Assembly (NCBI GenBank): GCA_038530285.1
Contig: JBCBCY010000009.1
Coordinates: 62,001 to 126,000 of the forward strand
DNA: 64,000 nucleotides
Direction of reading: 5' to 3'
DNA from: JASJAR01 sp038530285
GTDB lineage: Bacteria > Pseudomonadota > Alphaproteobacteria > Rhodobacterales > Rhodobacteraceae
Shown here in pieces: positions 17,901-26,625 of the stretch (the stretch's first letter is position 1; each line of letters begins with the position of its first letter). The notes beneath the pieces were generated by a model that made no database searches, was not told the DNA's origin, and worked only from the letters and a program-made list of their open reading frames with translations. The position numbers and the translations under genes were made by a program.

Positions 17901-19224
17901 AGGACACATCAAGCCGACCTGTGACAGCTTCGCCAAAAGCATCGGCGGCATCGTCGTTGCCAAAGTCCAGATCGCGCGCGGCGAAATCGACCCCAAGGGT
18001 GATCCGGTTCGGGTTCGCAGCGATCAGGCCTGCACCCTCAAGGGACACAGTTTCGGCTGCCAACCCCGGTCGCTGTAGGCCCGAAATGGTGACAGTGCCG
18101 GTCCATTGGTCGCCTGCCGCAACATCGTAAGCGATATCAAGTGCGGCGGTCTCAAGCGTGGTGTCGCCGCCAGGTACGGGAAGGACGACCGGCCCGCCAT
18201 CGGCGCTGGCAAGCGCACCGGCCAGGGCGATACGCCGGGGCAAACCATCTGTCGCCACCGCGCCGCGGCCTTGCAGGTCAAGCGCTTCGGTCTGCAGGCT
18301 GAGCTGGTCGATCTCAACAACCTCACCGACGATCCGGGCCTGCGCGGCAAGCCTTGCCGATGCGCCGAAGAACGGATGAAACGAAGGGTCGACTAAGGGG
18401 CGCAGATCGCCATTGGCAGACACGTCAAACAAGCGATTGTCATCGGTCGCTGTGGTTTCAAACCGTGCGGTCAAACGGTCTTCACCGTTCGTTTGCAACG
18501 TCAGATCGGCGCCAAATCCGTTAATCGGTCCGGTGCCCGCAAGTTCAAGCCGAAGCGCCGGCGCGCCGGGCAGGTTCAAAAGCCCTGCCGCGATGCCCCC
18601 GGGCCCTTCGTCGAACAACAGCCCAAGGTCAAGCTGTGTGGACGCATTGGAATAGCTGCCATCCAGGTCGATCCGGCCCGCTTCACCATCGGTCCGGACA
18701 AGAACAAGGCGCGCTGACCCTTCGCCGTTTTCAAGCGTCATGGACCCGTCGATGCGGGCCTGCAAGGGCTGGCCCAGCACCGAACCGCCAAGGGTGAGCG
18801 TTTCGGCCGACAGCGTGCCAATGTTCACCGCAACCGGCAAGTCAGGCAACGACAGCATGGTGCCAGACGCTTCTGGCGATGGCAGGCTCGCGGAGTCACC
18901 GGCAGGCAGTCGCGGCAGGTCAATTCGCGCCGCAGTGATCTCTTCGATTTCGAGGCGGCCCTGCAACAAGGCCGCGCGGTTCCAATCGAGGACGGCGTCA
19001 GTCAAGGTCAGCCAGTCACCGTTGCCGTCCGACAGGGTCAGGCTGTCAAGCTCTGCCCGCCCGGTCAGCGCCCCTCGAAACCCACGCACGGTGACGGTGC
19101 GCCCGTCGCCCGACAGGCTGTCTTCGAGGAACCGCTCAATCCGGCTGCCACCATCGTCTTGCGCGCCGGCAGGCGCCAAAAGGGCCAGCCCAAAGGCGCC
19201 CGCGTATAAAAAATTTCGCTTCAA
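14998..19224 (-). CDS. tamB: Translocation and assembly module inner-membrane protein TamB
   Basis: A 1,408-residue protein with an N-terminal signal anchor (MKRNFLYAGAFGLALLAPAG) and a long repetitive beta-rich body. The C-terminal DUF490/TamB domain (about 1,080-1,408) ends in GLGLFFERDY. TamB spans the periplasm as a lipid- or substrate-conducting groove and works with TamA. Its start codon is TTG and overlaps the tamA stop (TTGA), so translation is coupled. The annotation rests on the domain end, the length and the tamA partner. Confidence 0.93.
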   Translation of the reverse strand: MKRNFLYAGAFGLALLAPAGAQDDGGSRIERFLEDSLSGDGRTVTVRGFRGALTGRAELDSLTLSDGNGDWLTLTDAVLDWNRAALLQGRLEIEEITAARIDLPRLPAGDSASLPSPEASGTMLSLPDLPVAVNIGTLSAETLTLGGSVLGQPLQARIDGSMTLENGEGSARLVLVRTDGEAGRIDLDGSYSNASTQLDLGLLFDEGPGGIAAGLLNLPGAPALRLELAGTGPINGFGADLTLQTNGEDRLTARFETTATDDNRLFDVSANGDLRPLVDPSFHPFFGASARLAAQARIVGEVVEIDQLSLQTEALDLQGRGAVATDGLPRRIALAGALASADGGPVVLPVPGGDTTLETAALDIAYDVAAGDQWTGTVTISGLQRPGLAAETVSLEGAGLIAANPNRITLGVDFAARDLDFGNDDAADAFGEAVTGRLDVSWQDGGPLRIPALRITGESYKADVSGTVANLTTSLDLEGRASVSAGRLAAFSGLADRPLAGAIDVTVTGSGEVFTGLLDLRAAALGRDLALGEARFDPYLAGETSIELALRRSTGGLFLDTFRVTGTGVNVEARGDIATGSGALSVAADLADIAPLWEGLSGPAEAAMTATKEDALWTYQARALAMGADVAANGTLSGDRQSADLTASGDFRADDFSRFSALAGSELSGTGSGIYSASARLPGAAISADVEGVLQNARLGIDAVDALLAGQARFAATASREGALYDIPRLSLTSPTGRLEASALVNGQLPLRAAAEVEIVDLATLFPDLSGPASAQVTLAEPIEGSQAFAAAVSSGPVTMSADGQLRDLANAPVAEGRLSANVDDLSAFTTIAGRAIGGALSVDAEGRLAADLETFDVVADLASTNLRSGIRDLDQLLAGAGTLRLDASRADGTITITQARARTPSLSVNASGQVGAQTAFTFDGRLADISPFVPGLSGVVTADGRAETLGNGRAAVNATVTAPAGTQARITGDVADDGSDVNLRVAGQAALGLANRILAPRALSGTAGFDLAVRGAPSLDALSGDITLNGARLIAPVAGLGLTDITGRIALDGAAASVEVESGFEGGGQVRLSGPVALTGSQNADLALTLADVVLTDPQLYQTRLNADLTIGGPLAGGAAIAGRVDVGTTEVRIPSGGGLSSAGLPEITHIGEPAGVRATRSRAGLIGTTAGSQAAAVYGLDVAINAPNQIFVRGRGLDAELGGALRIRGTTANVIPDGRLDLIRGRLDILSQRLEMTSGRVELTGALDPQISLVAETEAEDVDVEIRIEGSASDPTVTLTSRPELPEDEVLALLLFGQGLDNLSPLQIARLAAAVATLGSSGDGLLGGARSGVGLADLDVTSSDSGGAAVRAGTYISDNIYTDLTVDTDGNSEVQLNLDLSDALTVRGRTSTDGNSGLGLFFERDY

Positions 19225-21026
19225 AATGCCTGTCCGATGCCGACATAGAAAAAGAGCGAACTGCCCGAACTTTCGGTGACCGGCACCGCCACATCCAGAC
19301 GGATCGGCCCTAGACCCGTAATATAGCGCAGCCCCAATCCGGCACCGGCCTGCACCTCGCCGGCCTCACCGGGCAGCGCGGTTTCGCCGACAAATCCCAC
19401 ATCGACAAACCCGACAAGGCCCAATTGGTCACCGACCCGGGCCCGAAGTTCTGCAGACAGGGCCGCAAAGCTGAGCCCCCCGGTGGTGTCACCGCCGACA
19501 TCTATCCCAAGCGATTGGTACGGTTGGCCCCGGACAGTTCCGCCGCCGCCTGAAAAGAAACGCAGGTCGGCAGGAACCGCGCCCACGTCCGGCCCGACAA
19601 TGCTGCCAAGCTGGCCGCGTGCAGCCAGGACAAACCGTGCGCCGTCGTCAAGGCTTCGGTACATGCGCCCATCCAATGTGATCCGCGCGCCGGATCCTGC
19701 ATCGGCAAAGCCCAGAAACGGCATGACGTCTGCGTCGATGAAATGCCCTTCGGTCGCGTCCAACGCATCGTCGCGCGTCGACCATGTCAACCGCCCCGGC
19801 AAGGTGACCAGCCGGAAAGTGCCAGACCCGGTCGCATCCGTCACATCGCTGGAATAAAAGCCAAGACCGCCTTCCAGTGTCAGGTGATCATTCACGATCC
19901 GTTTGAGACCCACGCCGGCTTCGAACACATCAGAGGTGAAATCGGGCTCGTCCAGCCGCGTATAGCCGAGTTCGATAAAAAGGTCAGTATCGACAAAGAA
20001 GGTGCCCGGCCGTTCCAGCCGCGCCGACAGGTCGTAGTCGATCCCGCCGGTCTGGCCGCCGATGCCGGACACTTCGCCATCGAGGCGCAACCGCTCTGCC
20101 CCGCCTGTCAGGTTGCGGTGCAGCCAGAACGCCCCCAGCGTTAGACCTTCCTCGGTCGAGATTTCGGCCCCCAGTCCAAACCGTCGTGGCGCCTCTTCGA
20201 CCATCAAGAGATCATGATCGAGCGTGCCATCGCGGTTGGGGGTCTCTGCTTCGCGCAGCGCGACCGAACGAAAGGCGCCGGTGCGGCGCAATCGGGCCGC
20301 GACCTGCGCTTGCGCTTCGGGCGTTACCAGTGTGCCGGCGGGCCAGCCAATGATGCGCGCAATCGCGCCGGGGCGAATGTTTTCGGTGCCCGGATTGTCG
20401 AGCGCTCCGAACCGCAGTTGCGGGCCCGGGGCCACGAAAATCTGCGCATTCATTTGCCCATCAGCGTGCCGCACGGCAAGGTCTTGGCCCAGGATATCGG
20501 CCTTGGGGAAACCGGCGTTTTCCCATCCTTCGACTGCGGCTGCCGCAGTATCAATCAACACGCCCGTCGTGGCTGTCTGGCCGGTGCGGAATGTGCCCGG
20601 CAAGTCCGTCCTGGGGGCCACAGGAGTGACGTCGGCCTGGCCAAAAGTGAACCGCTGGCCGGGCCGCACCAGAACCCGGATCACCGAGATGCGCGCGGGG
20701 TCTTCAAAGGTGGGGATCGACGCAGCCTCACGGCCGTCAACTGTAATGGAAATCTCGGGCCCGAAGTAGCCTTCGCCGTAGAGCGCTTCGAGCAATTGCC
20801 CATAGTCGGCGCGGGCCGCCGCCATCAATGCTGCGGTGTCAGTCTCGCCGTTTTGTTTGGCCTGCGCCAAAAGCGACGCGTCCGCCAGGGTGGCCCGCAA
20901 CGGGCCCGACGCACCGATAGCGAACAGGTCGATCCGGTCCAGTGCCGCCGCCGGGCTGGCCAGAGCCAACCCCAAAACGACTGCAATCAATTTTTGCCGG
21001 ATGCCTGGTGTCAGCATCGTACCCAT
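19221..21026 (-). CDS. tamA: Outer-membrane BamA-family protein TamA
   Basis: About 601 residues from ATG 21026 (MGTMLTPGIRQK), chosen because it leads directly into a signal peptide ending ASPAAA; upstream in-frame residues do not look like a signal. POTRA-like modules cover about residues 30-260 and a 16-strand BamA-type barrel the rest, with a final Phe (YVGIGQAF) as expected for outer-membrane insertion. It is followed by tamB with a 4-nt overlap. Together they form the translocation and assembly module. Confidence 0.92.
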   Translation of the reverse strand: MGTMLTPGIRQKLIAVVLGLALASPAAALDRIDLFAIGASGPLRATLADASLLAQAKQNGETDTAALMAAARADYGQLLEALYGEGYFGPEISITVDGREAASIPTFEDPARISVIRVLVRPGQRFTFGQADVTPVAPRTDLPGTFRTGQTATTGVLIDTAAAAVEGWENAGFPKADILGQDLAVRHADGQMNAQIFVAPGPQLRFGALDNPGTENIRPGAIARIIGWPAGTLVTPEAQAQVAARLRRTGAFRSVALREAETPNRDGTLDHDLLMVEEAPRRFGLGAEISTEEGLTLGAFWLHRNLTGGAERLRLDGEVSGIGGQTGGIDYDLSARLERPGTFFVDTDLFIELGYTRLDEPDFTSDVFEAGVGLKRIVNDHLTLEGGLGFYSSDVTDATGSGTFRLVTLPGRLTWSTRDDALDATEGHFIDADVMPFLGFADAGSGARITLDGRMYRSLDDGARFVLAARGQLGSIVGPDVGAVPADLRFFSGGGGTVRGQPYQSLGIDVGGDTTGGLSFAALSAELRARVGDQLGLVGFVDVGFVGETALPGEAGEVQAGAGLGLRYITGLGPIRLDVAVPVTESSGSSLFFYVGIGQAF

Positions 21027-21061
21027 AACCGCCACCGGGGAGCCTTCCCCTGCATTCAGAC

Positions 21062-21700
21062 CTACGTGAAGCGGACGGGAAGCGAAACCTCGTTCCGACG
21101 GCGCCACGGCAGTGTGAACGGGTCATCAAACCAGGATGCGTCCGCTTCGCCGGTCGCGGTCAGATCCTGCATTTGCACCCATGTCCTAAGCTGCGCCTCG
21201 GCGGCCCTGAGCCGCGTTTGGCTGGCAAGGCCGGCAAACCGGTGCACCGCGCGGCGGCCGGGGGTCACCGTGTCAATGCGGATGTTGTCGTTCTTGGGCC
21301 GCGGCAGCGTCTCGGCGGAATAATCTGACGGCATCATAAAACGGACCGTCCAGGTGTCGCCCGCCCCTTCGCGGGTGACCGGCGACGTCATCGCAATCTT
21401 GGCAGGCTCGCGGGTGACGGGGGACGTCATTGCGACCTTTGCACCGCCATCGTTGTCGCCAAAGATAAACCCCGCAAGCGTCTGGAACCCCTGCCGCAAG
21501 GCGGTATCGGGATTGCCGCGAATGGTGACTTCCGCGGCCAAATAGGGCTGATACAGGCGCAGCTCGAAGGGGCCGTCGCGCTTTTCGACCTGCCAACTCG
21601 GCGTTTCATAGCCACGGTATTCGCTGGCCGCCGAAGGTGTGGCCGCGGTTGCAAGTGCCGCCATGATCAGGGTCCGCCGTGTCGTTTGGGTCATGAGCAT
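21062..21700 (-). CDS. SOUL-family heme-binding protein
   Basis: About 212 residues from ATG 21700 (21694 is equally possible); the long frame upstream is not protein-like. A signal peptide (residues 3-22, ending SAAS) predicts export. The SOUL domain starts with YETPSWQVEKRDGPFELRLY and carries two copies of the signature AMTSPVTRE within 20 residues. The C-terminus is FDDPFTLPWRRRNEVSLP, typical of this family. The function in bacteria is unclear; heme binding is inferred from the family only. It is divergent from leuC with a 205-bp gap. Confidence 0.85.
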   Translation of the reverse strand: MLMTQTTRRTLIMAALATAATPSAASEYRGYETPSWQVEKRDGPFELRLYQPYLAAEVTIRGNPDTALRQGFQTLAGFIFGDNDGGAKVAMTSPVTREPAKIAMTSPVTREGAGDTWTVRFMMPSDYSAETLPRPKNDNIRIDTVTPGRRAVHRFAGLASQTRLRAAEAQLRTWVQMQDLTATGEADASWFDDPFTLPWRRRNEVSLPVRFT

Positions 21701-21905
21701 TCTACGCCACGCGGCAGCTTTTGGATCACTTGAACCCTTGGGCACAAGGGCGTAGATGATCGCCGATGAACACGTTTTTCGATCTTGATGATCGCCGCCG
21801 CCTGCCTTGCAGATTTTATGCGGCGCGCCGGAATGGGCGGCCTCGGCTGGGCTGACACCTTGCCCCCTCGCCTCACCATTCCATATTCGAAGAAGGTAAA
21901 ACGCT

Positions 21906-23312
21906 ATGTCCGCACCTCGCACGCTTTACGACAAAATCTGGGACGACCACGTTGTCCGCGCCGCAGAAGATGGCACCACGCATCTCTATATCGACCGCCA
22001 TCTGGTGCATGAGGTGACAAGCCCGCAGGCCTTTGAAGGTCTGCGCATGACAGGCCGCACCGTGCGCGCCCCTGAAAAGACGATCGCCGTGCCGGACCAC
22101 AATGTGCCGACAACCCTGGGCCGGGAAAACCCTGATCAGATGCCCGAAGACAGCCGCATTCAAGTCGCCGCTTTGGACAAGAACGCCAAGGAATTCGGCA
22201 TCCACTATTACCCTGTGTCCGACGTGCGCCAGGGGATCGTGCATATCGTCGGCCCCGAACAGGGCTGGACGCTTCCGGGCATGACGGTCGTGTGCGGGGA
22301 TAGCCATACAGCGACCCATGGCGCATTCGGCGCACTGGCCCATGGCATCGGTACGTCGGAGGTTGAACACGTGCTGGCCACGCAAACCCTGATGCAGAAG
22401 AAGTCAAAGAACATGAAGGTCGAGATCGCCGGCAAACTGCGCCCGGGGGTCACGGCCAAAGACATCACGCTTTCGGTCATCGGCAAGACCGGCACGGCGG
22501 GTGGTACAGGTTACGTCATCGAATATTGCGGCGAAGCGATCCGCGAATTGTCGATGGAAGGCCGCATGACAGTTTGCAACATGGCCATCGAAGGCGGTGC
22601 GCGCGCTGGTCTGATCGCGCCGGATGAAAAGACGTTTGACTACGTCAAAGGCCGCCCGCAGGCGCCAAGTGGTGCCGATTGGGACGCGGCGATGGAATAT
22701 TGGCAGACGCTTTACTCCGACGATGACGCCCATTGGGATGCGGTGGTCACGATTGCTGGCGAAGACATAGCACCGGTGGTCACCTGGGGCACCTCGCCCG
22801 AAGATGTGCTGCCGATCACCGATGCGGTGCCAGCACCCGACAGCTTCGAAGGCGGCAAGGTCGGCGCGGCCGAACGCTCGATCAACTATATGGGGCTGAC
22901 GCCAGGCCAGAAGCTGACGGATATCGAGATCGATACGGTTTTCATCGGGTCCTGCACCAATGGGCGGATCGAAGACCTGCGCGCGGCCGCCGAAGTCGTG
23001 AAAGGCAAGAAGATCGGCGTGAAACGCGCGATGGTCGTGCCGGGTTCGGGTCTTGTGCGCGCACAGGCCGAACAAGAGGGGCTGGCGCAGATATTCCAGG
23101 ATGCCGGATTTGAATGGCGCATGGCGGGCTGTTCGATGTGCCTGGCGATGAACCCGGATCAATTGGCGCCCGAAGAGCGTTGCGCGTCGACGTCCAACCG
23201 GAATTTTGAAGGTCGCCAGGGCTTCAAAGGCCGCACCCATCTGATGAGCCCGGCGATGGCCGCAGCGGCGGCGATCACCGGCAAACTCACCGACGTGCGC
23301 GATTTGATGTAG
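21906..23312 (+). CDS. leuC: 3-isopropylmalate dehydratase large subunit
   Basis: A 468-residue aconitase-family subunit that, with LeuD, isomerises 2- to 3-isopropylmalate in leucine synthesis. The [4Fe-4S] ligands lie in FIGSCTNGR and AGCSMCLAMN. Substrate motifs include GDSHTATHGAFGALAHGIGT. The ribosome-binding site GAAGG is 8 nt before the ATG. Unlike the usual leuCD pair, the small subunit gene lies 1.17 kb away, beyond a secreted-protein gene. Confidence 0.97.
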   Translation: MSAPRTLYDKIWDDHVVRAAEDGTTHLYIDRHLVHEVTSPQAFEGLRMTGRTVRAPEKTIAVPDHNVPTTLGRENPDQMPEDSRIQVAALDKNAKEFGIHYYPVSDVRQGIVHIVGPEQGWTLPGMTVVCGDSHTATHGAFGALAHGIGTSEVEHVLATQTLMQKKSKNMKVEIAGKLRPGVTAKDITLSVIGKTGTAGGTGYVIEYCGEAIRELSMEGRMTVCNMAIEGGARAGLIAPDEKTFDYVKGRPQAPSGADWDAAMEYWQTLYSDDDAHWDAVVTIAGEDIAPVVTWGTSPEDVLPITDAVPAPDSFEGGKVGAAERSINYMGLTPGQKLTDIEIDTVFIGSCTNGRIEDLRAAAEVVKGKKIGVKRAMVVPGSGLVRAQAEQEGLAQIFQDAGFEWRMAGCSMCLAMNPDQLAPEERCASTSNRNFEGRQGFKGRTHLMSPAMAAAAAITGKLTDVRDLM

Positions 23313-23573
23313 GCGGCAAAAACCCGCTTATACGAATCAACTTTCGGTTGAATCGAAGTTAACTGTTGCCAAAAAGCGATAAAGTTAGGGGCATTTTGGC
23401 TTGATTGTAGCCAAAAGCGCTCCTTACGTCGTGTCAACATTGTTTTTGCGCCCCAAAGCTGACACATTATTTCCATCGAGCGCATGTTGCGTTCGGTTGT
23501 GTTTGTTTGAGTGACGCGTGAGCCCAACAAAAACTGGTGACGCACGTTAGTCGGTAAAAAGGCAGGATTTGAT

Positions 23574-24347
23574 ATGCGTATGATCAAGATCGGCGCCGCT
23601 TCGGCCGCGCTTACCCTGATTGCCTCCACCGCATTCGCCGCAACGGTTTCAATCGAAAGCGTTACCGGGTCGTGGACAGCAGTCAGCCAAAACAACGCTT
23701 ATGGCGTGACAACGAGCAATTCGGATACCTTTTCCGAGGTGACGTGGGGCCAGGCCCCGAAAAATGGTCCGCAAAGCAGCTACAGCTTTGAGCGGACCAT
23801 TCCCCCGGCGGTTATCGCAGCTCCGGGCGAAGAGTTCGCCCTGGGCAAGTTCACCCACCACAACTGGCCGATCTACACGGTGCCGTCCAACGGCGCTGCA
23901 ACAGCGATCGACTGGGCAGAGTTGCAGGTCGATTTCCAGGTGAAAATCGACAACGTGCTTTACGATTTCACGCGGAACTACCGCTTTGATCACAGCGAAA
24001 CACCAAACGGCGGCACCAACGGTGCCTGTGCGTTTGGTGGCGCGAGCGGTGATGCGGGCGTCAACGAAAACGGCTGCGCTGACCGTGTGGTCGCGTCCCT
24101 GAACGAAGCGGGCAGCGAAACGCTGGTCGTGGATGGTCTGGTGTATACATTCGACATCAGCGGTTTTGAAGTTGGCGGCGAAACGATGGACTTTTTCCTC
24201 ACCAAGGAAAACGCGATCAACGAAGCTATCCTTGTTGGCACATATGACGTCTCCGCCGTTCCGCTGCCTGCGGCCGGTTGGATGTTGATTGCCGGGCTGG
24301 GGGGCCTGGTTGCCATGAAGCGTCGCAAGGCGCGCGCCGAAGCCTAA
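23574..24347 (+). CDS. VPLPA-CTERM sorting-domain secreted protein (choice-of-anchor K type)
   Basis: A 257-residue exported protein. Signal peptide at 1-22. The body has the motif GKFTHHNWPI that resembles the choice-of-anchor K domain, and a Cys pair (C139 region and GCAD). The C-terminus from residue 229 is VPLPAAGWMLIAGLGGLVAM followed by KRRKARAEA. This is the VPLPA-CTERM pattern: motif, membrane helix, basic tail. It is processed by an exosortase-like enzyme in Rhodobacterales. A GGCAGGA ribosome-binding site precedes the ATG, and a terminator follows. It is probably a surface or matrix protein with its own promoter. Confidence 0.85.
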   Translation: MRMIKIGAASAALTLIASTAFAATVSIESVTGSWTAVSQNNAYGVTTSNSDTFSEVTWGQAPKNGPQSSYSFERTIPPAVIAAPGEEFALGKFTHHNWPIYTVPSNGAATAIDWAELQVDFQVKIDNVLYDFTRNYRFDHSETPNGGTNGACAFGGASGDAGVNENGCADRVVASLNEAGSETLVVDGLVYTFDISGFEVGGETMDFFLTKENAINEAILVGTYDVSAVPLPAAGWMLIAGLGGLVAMKRRKARAEA

Positions 24348-24371
24348 ACGTCTTTCCTTTCGCTACGGCAC

Positions 24372-24406
24372 AAACCGCGTCCCGTCCCGGGGCGCGGTTT
24401 TCTTTT
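24372..24406 (+). terminator. Rho-independent terminator after the VPLPA-CTERM gene
   Basis: AAACCCGCG-type arms (AAACCGCG at 24372 and CGCGGTTT at 24393) followed by TTCTTTTG. It lies 25 bp after the stop codon and 75 bp before leuD, so leuD likely has its own promoter or depends on readthrough. Confidence 0.8.
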
Positions 24407-24481
24407 GGGCTTTTCCCCGGGGACAGATTTGCGATAGCTAACGCGTCCGCGGGTGCGCGAACCAGACAGGAGACGCTTGAG

Positions 24482-25087
24482 ATGGAAAAGTTTCGGAAAC
24501 TCACCGGGGTCGCGGCGCCGATGCCGCTTGTGAACATCGACACCGACATGATCATTCCCAAGCAGTTTTTGAAAACCATCAAGCGCACGGGCCTTGGTGT
24601 GAACCTGTTTGACGAAATGCGTTATGACCGCGACGGCAATGAGATTGCCGATTTCGTGCTGAACCAGCCGCAGTATCGGGACGCCGAAATACTGGTCGCC
24701 GGCGACAATTTCGGCTGCGGGTCGTCGCGCGAACATGCGCCCTGGGCGTTGTTGGATTTTGGGATCCGCGTCGTGGTCTCGACGTCCTTTGCCGACATCT
24801 TCTTCAACAATTGCTTCAAGAACGGGATCCTGCCAATCGTTCTGCCGCCTGAAGACGTCGCTAAGTTGATGGATGATGCCGAACGCGGCGCCAATGCCAA
24901 GATCACCGTCGACCTTCAAAGCCAGACAATCACCGGGCCGGACGGCGGCGAGATCCGGTTTGACGTTGATCCGTTCCGCAAGCACTGCCTTTTGAACGGT
25001 CTGGACGACATCGGCCTGACGTTGGAAGACGTCGGCGCCATTGATGCATTCGAAGCCAAGGATACTGTCGCACGTCCCTGGGTCTAA
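24482..25087 (+). CDS. leuD: 3-isopropylmalate dehydratase small subunit
   Basis: A 201-residue partner of LeuC. The start is set at MEKFRKLTGV because AGGAG lies 9 nt upstream; a longer frame exists but runs through the terminator. Family motifs are NIDTDMIIPKQFLK and NFGCGSSREHAPWALLDFG. The gene ends with a 4-bp convergent overlap with a minus-strand membrane-protein gene. Confidence 0.96.
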   Translation: MEKFRKLTGVAAPMPLVNIDTDMIIPKQFLKTIKRTGLGVNLFDEMRYDRDGNEIADFVLNQPQYRDAEILVAGDNFGCGSSREHAPWALLDFGIRVVVSTSFADIFFNNCFKNGILPIVLPPEDVAKLMDDAERGANAKITVDLQSQTITGPDGGEIRFDVDPFRKHCLLNGLDDIGLTLEDVGAIDAFEAKDTVARPWV

Positions 25088-25452
25088 CCACGCAGGGCAT
25101 AGCCCGTTATGACCAGTGCCAGAAGCACGGTCAGCACAAGGCGTTGACCGTCAGCCCACGGATCATCAGGCGTCAGGCGCGCGACCTCAAGATGCAGCCC
25201 CGCTGCGATCGACGCTGGAAACGCCAGCACCAAAATCGCAATCAGCCAGGGCAACCCAAACATTGCGCCCGCCAGCAGGATCATCAGAACCATTGAAACG
25301 CCGGGCACGAAAACGCCCATAAGGCCGACGAAATGCCCGATATGGTCGCGCAGATCGGTTTGGGCGACCGCCCTGAACCACACATATGTCAGCACGATCA
25401 CGTAGGCCCAGGCAAAGTTGCCGAGCACCAGCAAAGCCTCAAGCGACGTCAT
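25084..25452 (-). CDS. Hypothetical small membrane protein
   Basis: A 122-residue protein with four predicted hydrophobic segments at about 5-27, 42-62, 66-86 and 103-120 and a conserved-looking polar loop (RAVAQTDLRDHIGHFVG). No family is recognised. It is convergent with leuD, overlapping its last 4 bp. The good start codon and intact frame on GC-rich DNA support it. Confidence 0.65.
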   Translation of the reverse strand: MTSLEALLVLGNFAWAYVIVLTYVWFRAVAQTDLRDHIGHFVGLMGVFVPGVSMVLMILLAGAMFGLPWLIAILVLAFPASIAAGLHLEVARLTPDDPWADGQRLVLTVLLALVITGYALRG

Positions 25453-25788
25453 TTTAGGTCATTCCAGGTCATGGCAGTACAATTGGTGCGCGCGCAGCGT
25501 TGGGCAAATCAACTCTGTTTGCGCACGGTTTGGCTTAGGAACTTCGCACCAAAACTGGCGCGACGGGGCGGGTCCTGCCTGCTCTGTGAGCAATTAGATG
25601 CAATATCGCACCAGTTTTTCCACAAAAAAGCCGCAACCTGCCATCATGGTTAATCCCGAAGTTGCTGCGTTTTCCGAAAGATGGCAGAAATTGGGCGAAA
25701 ATGAGGCACACCGCCACAAACGGCGGAAACTCAGTGGAACAAGGGCTGCGCATCGTACGTGGCCAGGCCATTTTGAGGAAATGGGGCA
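25453..25788. other. Intergenic region, no gene seen
   Basis: The 336-bp gap separates two divergent membrane-protein genes and probably contains both promoters. Only a small CCGCC/GGCGG hairpin (25711-25726) stands out; I see no RNA gene. Confidence 0.5.
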
Positions 25789-26625
25789 GTGATTGCTCGA
25801 CTGACAGGCGCGGTTATCCGTGCAATTCTTGTGGTGATGGTGATCGCCACTCCGGCGCTGATGCTGCCTGGCACAACGGAAGACGTCGCACAGATTGTCA
25901 CGTTGGTGGCACTTTTTGCGGCTGCTCTGACCATCTTTGAATATGCGTCGTCCTACCCCGGCCTCGTGGAATTCCGCGACGCCCCGCCCTTCAACCGCAT
26001 TCGCTACTTTTCACTGTTCGTGACGGTGTTTTTGCTGGCGACAATGGCGCGCGGACAAGTTGAACCGACGAACCTGACAATGCTGGTCGAAGCCATAGGC
26101 CGCCTGATCGGCCATGTGATCGATTTCCCTTATAGCCCTGTGCGCCTGGTCGTCTTGATGCTGCCTGCCGATGCCACGGTCGCCCAGATCGAATTGGTGC
26201 GTGCCTCTGCCGGGCTGGCCTACCTGATCTCGCTGGTGACCCTTGCCCTGTTCTTGATTGTCCAACGGTTGATCCGCTGGCCCCTGGGCTCGGGCAGTTT
26301 CAACGTCTGGGTGAACCTGCCTACATTTGACCCGACCGCTGGCGGTGATGTGGTGGAACGCCTTGCCCGGGACGCGCGTTTTAACATTGCGTTAGGGTTT
26401 CTTCTGCCATTCGTCATGCCAGCTGTGGTGAACGCGGCCGCCTCGCTTTTCGGGGCGGTGTCGCTTGATAACCCCCACACGCTGATCTGGACGGTGGCGG
26501 CATGGGCCTTTCTTCCCGCTTCGCTTTTCATGCGGGGCATCGCGATGGGGCGGATCTCGGTGATGATCCGCGAAAAGCGCAAGCGCGCCGCCGACGCGCG
26601 CGATGGGGACTTGGTCTCAGTCTAG
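25789..26625 (+). CDS. Hypothetical polytopic membrane protein
   Basis: A 278-residue protein with a GTG start and GAGGAA 8 nt upstream. Six or so hydrophobic segments: about 8-26, 35-55, 70-90, 140-170, 195-225 and 230-250. It ends in a basic and acidic tail (REKRKRAADARDGDL). No family is recognised. It overlaps the start of the following EEP-family gene by 124 nt in a different frame, so the two are probably co-transcribed. Confidence 0.75.
   Translation: MIARLTGAVIRAILVVMVIATPALMLPGTTEDVAQIVTLVALFAAALTIFEYASSYPGLVEFRDAPPFNRIRYFSLFVTVFLLATMARGQVEPTNLTMLVEAIGRLIGHVIDFPYSPVRLVVLMLPADATVAQIELVRASAGLAYLISLVTLALFLIVQRLIRWPLGSGSFNVWVNLPTFDPTAGGDVVERLARDARFNIALGFLLPFVMPAVVNAAASLFGAVSLDNPHTLIWTVAAWAFLPASLFMRGIAMGRISVMIREKRKRAADARDGDLVSV

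Noticed and set aside
21354..21450. Tandem DNA duplication inside the SOUL gene
   Set aside because: The doubled AMTSPVTRE is a known feature of SOUL proteins and not an unusual repeat.
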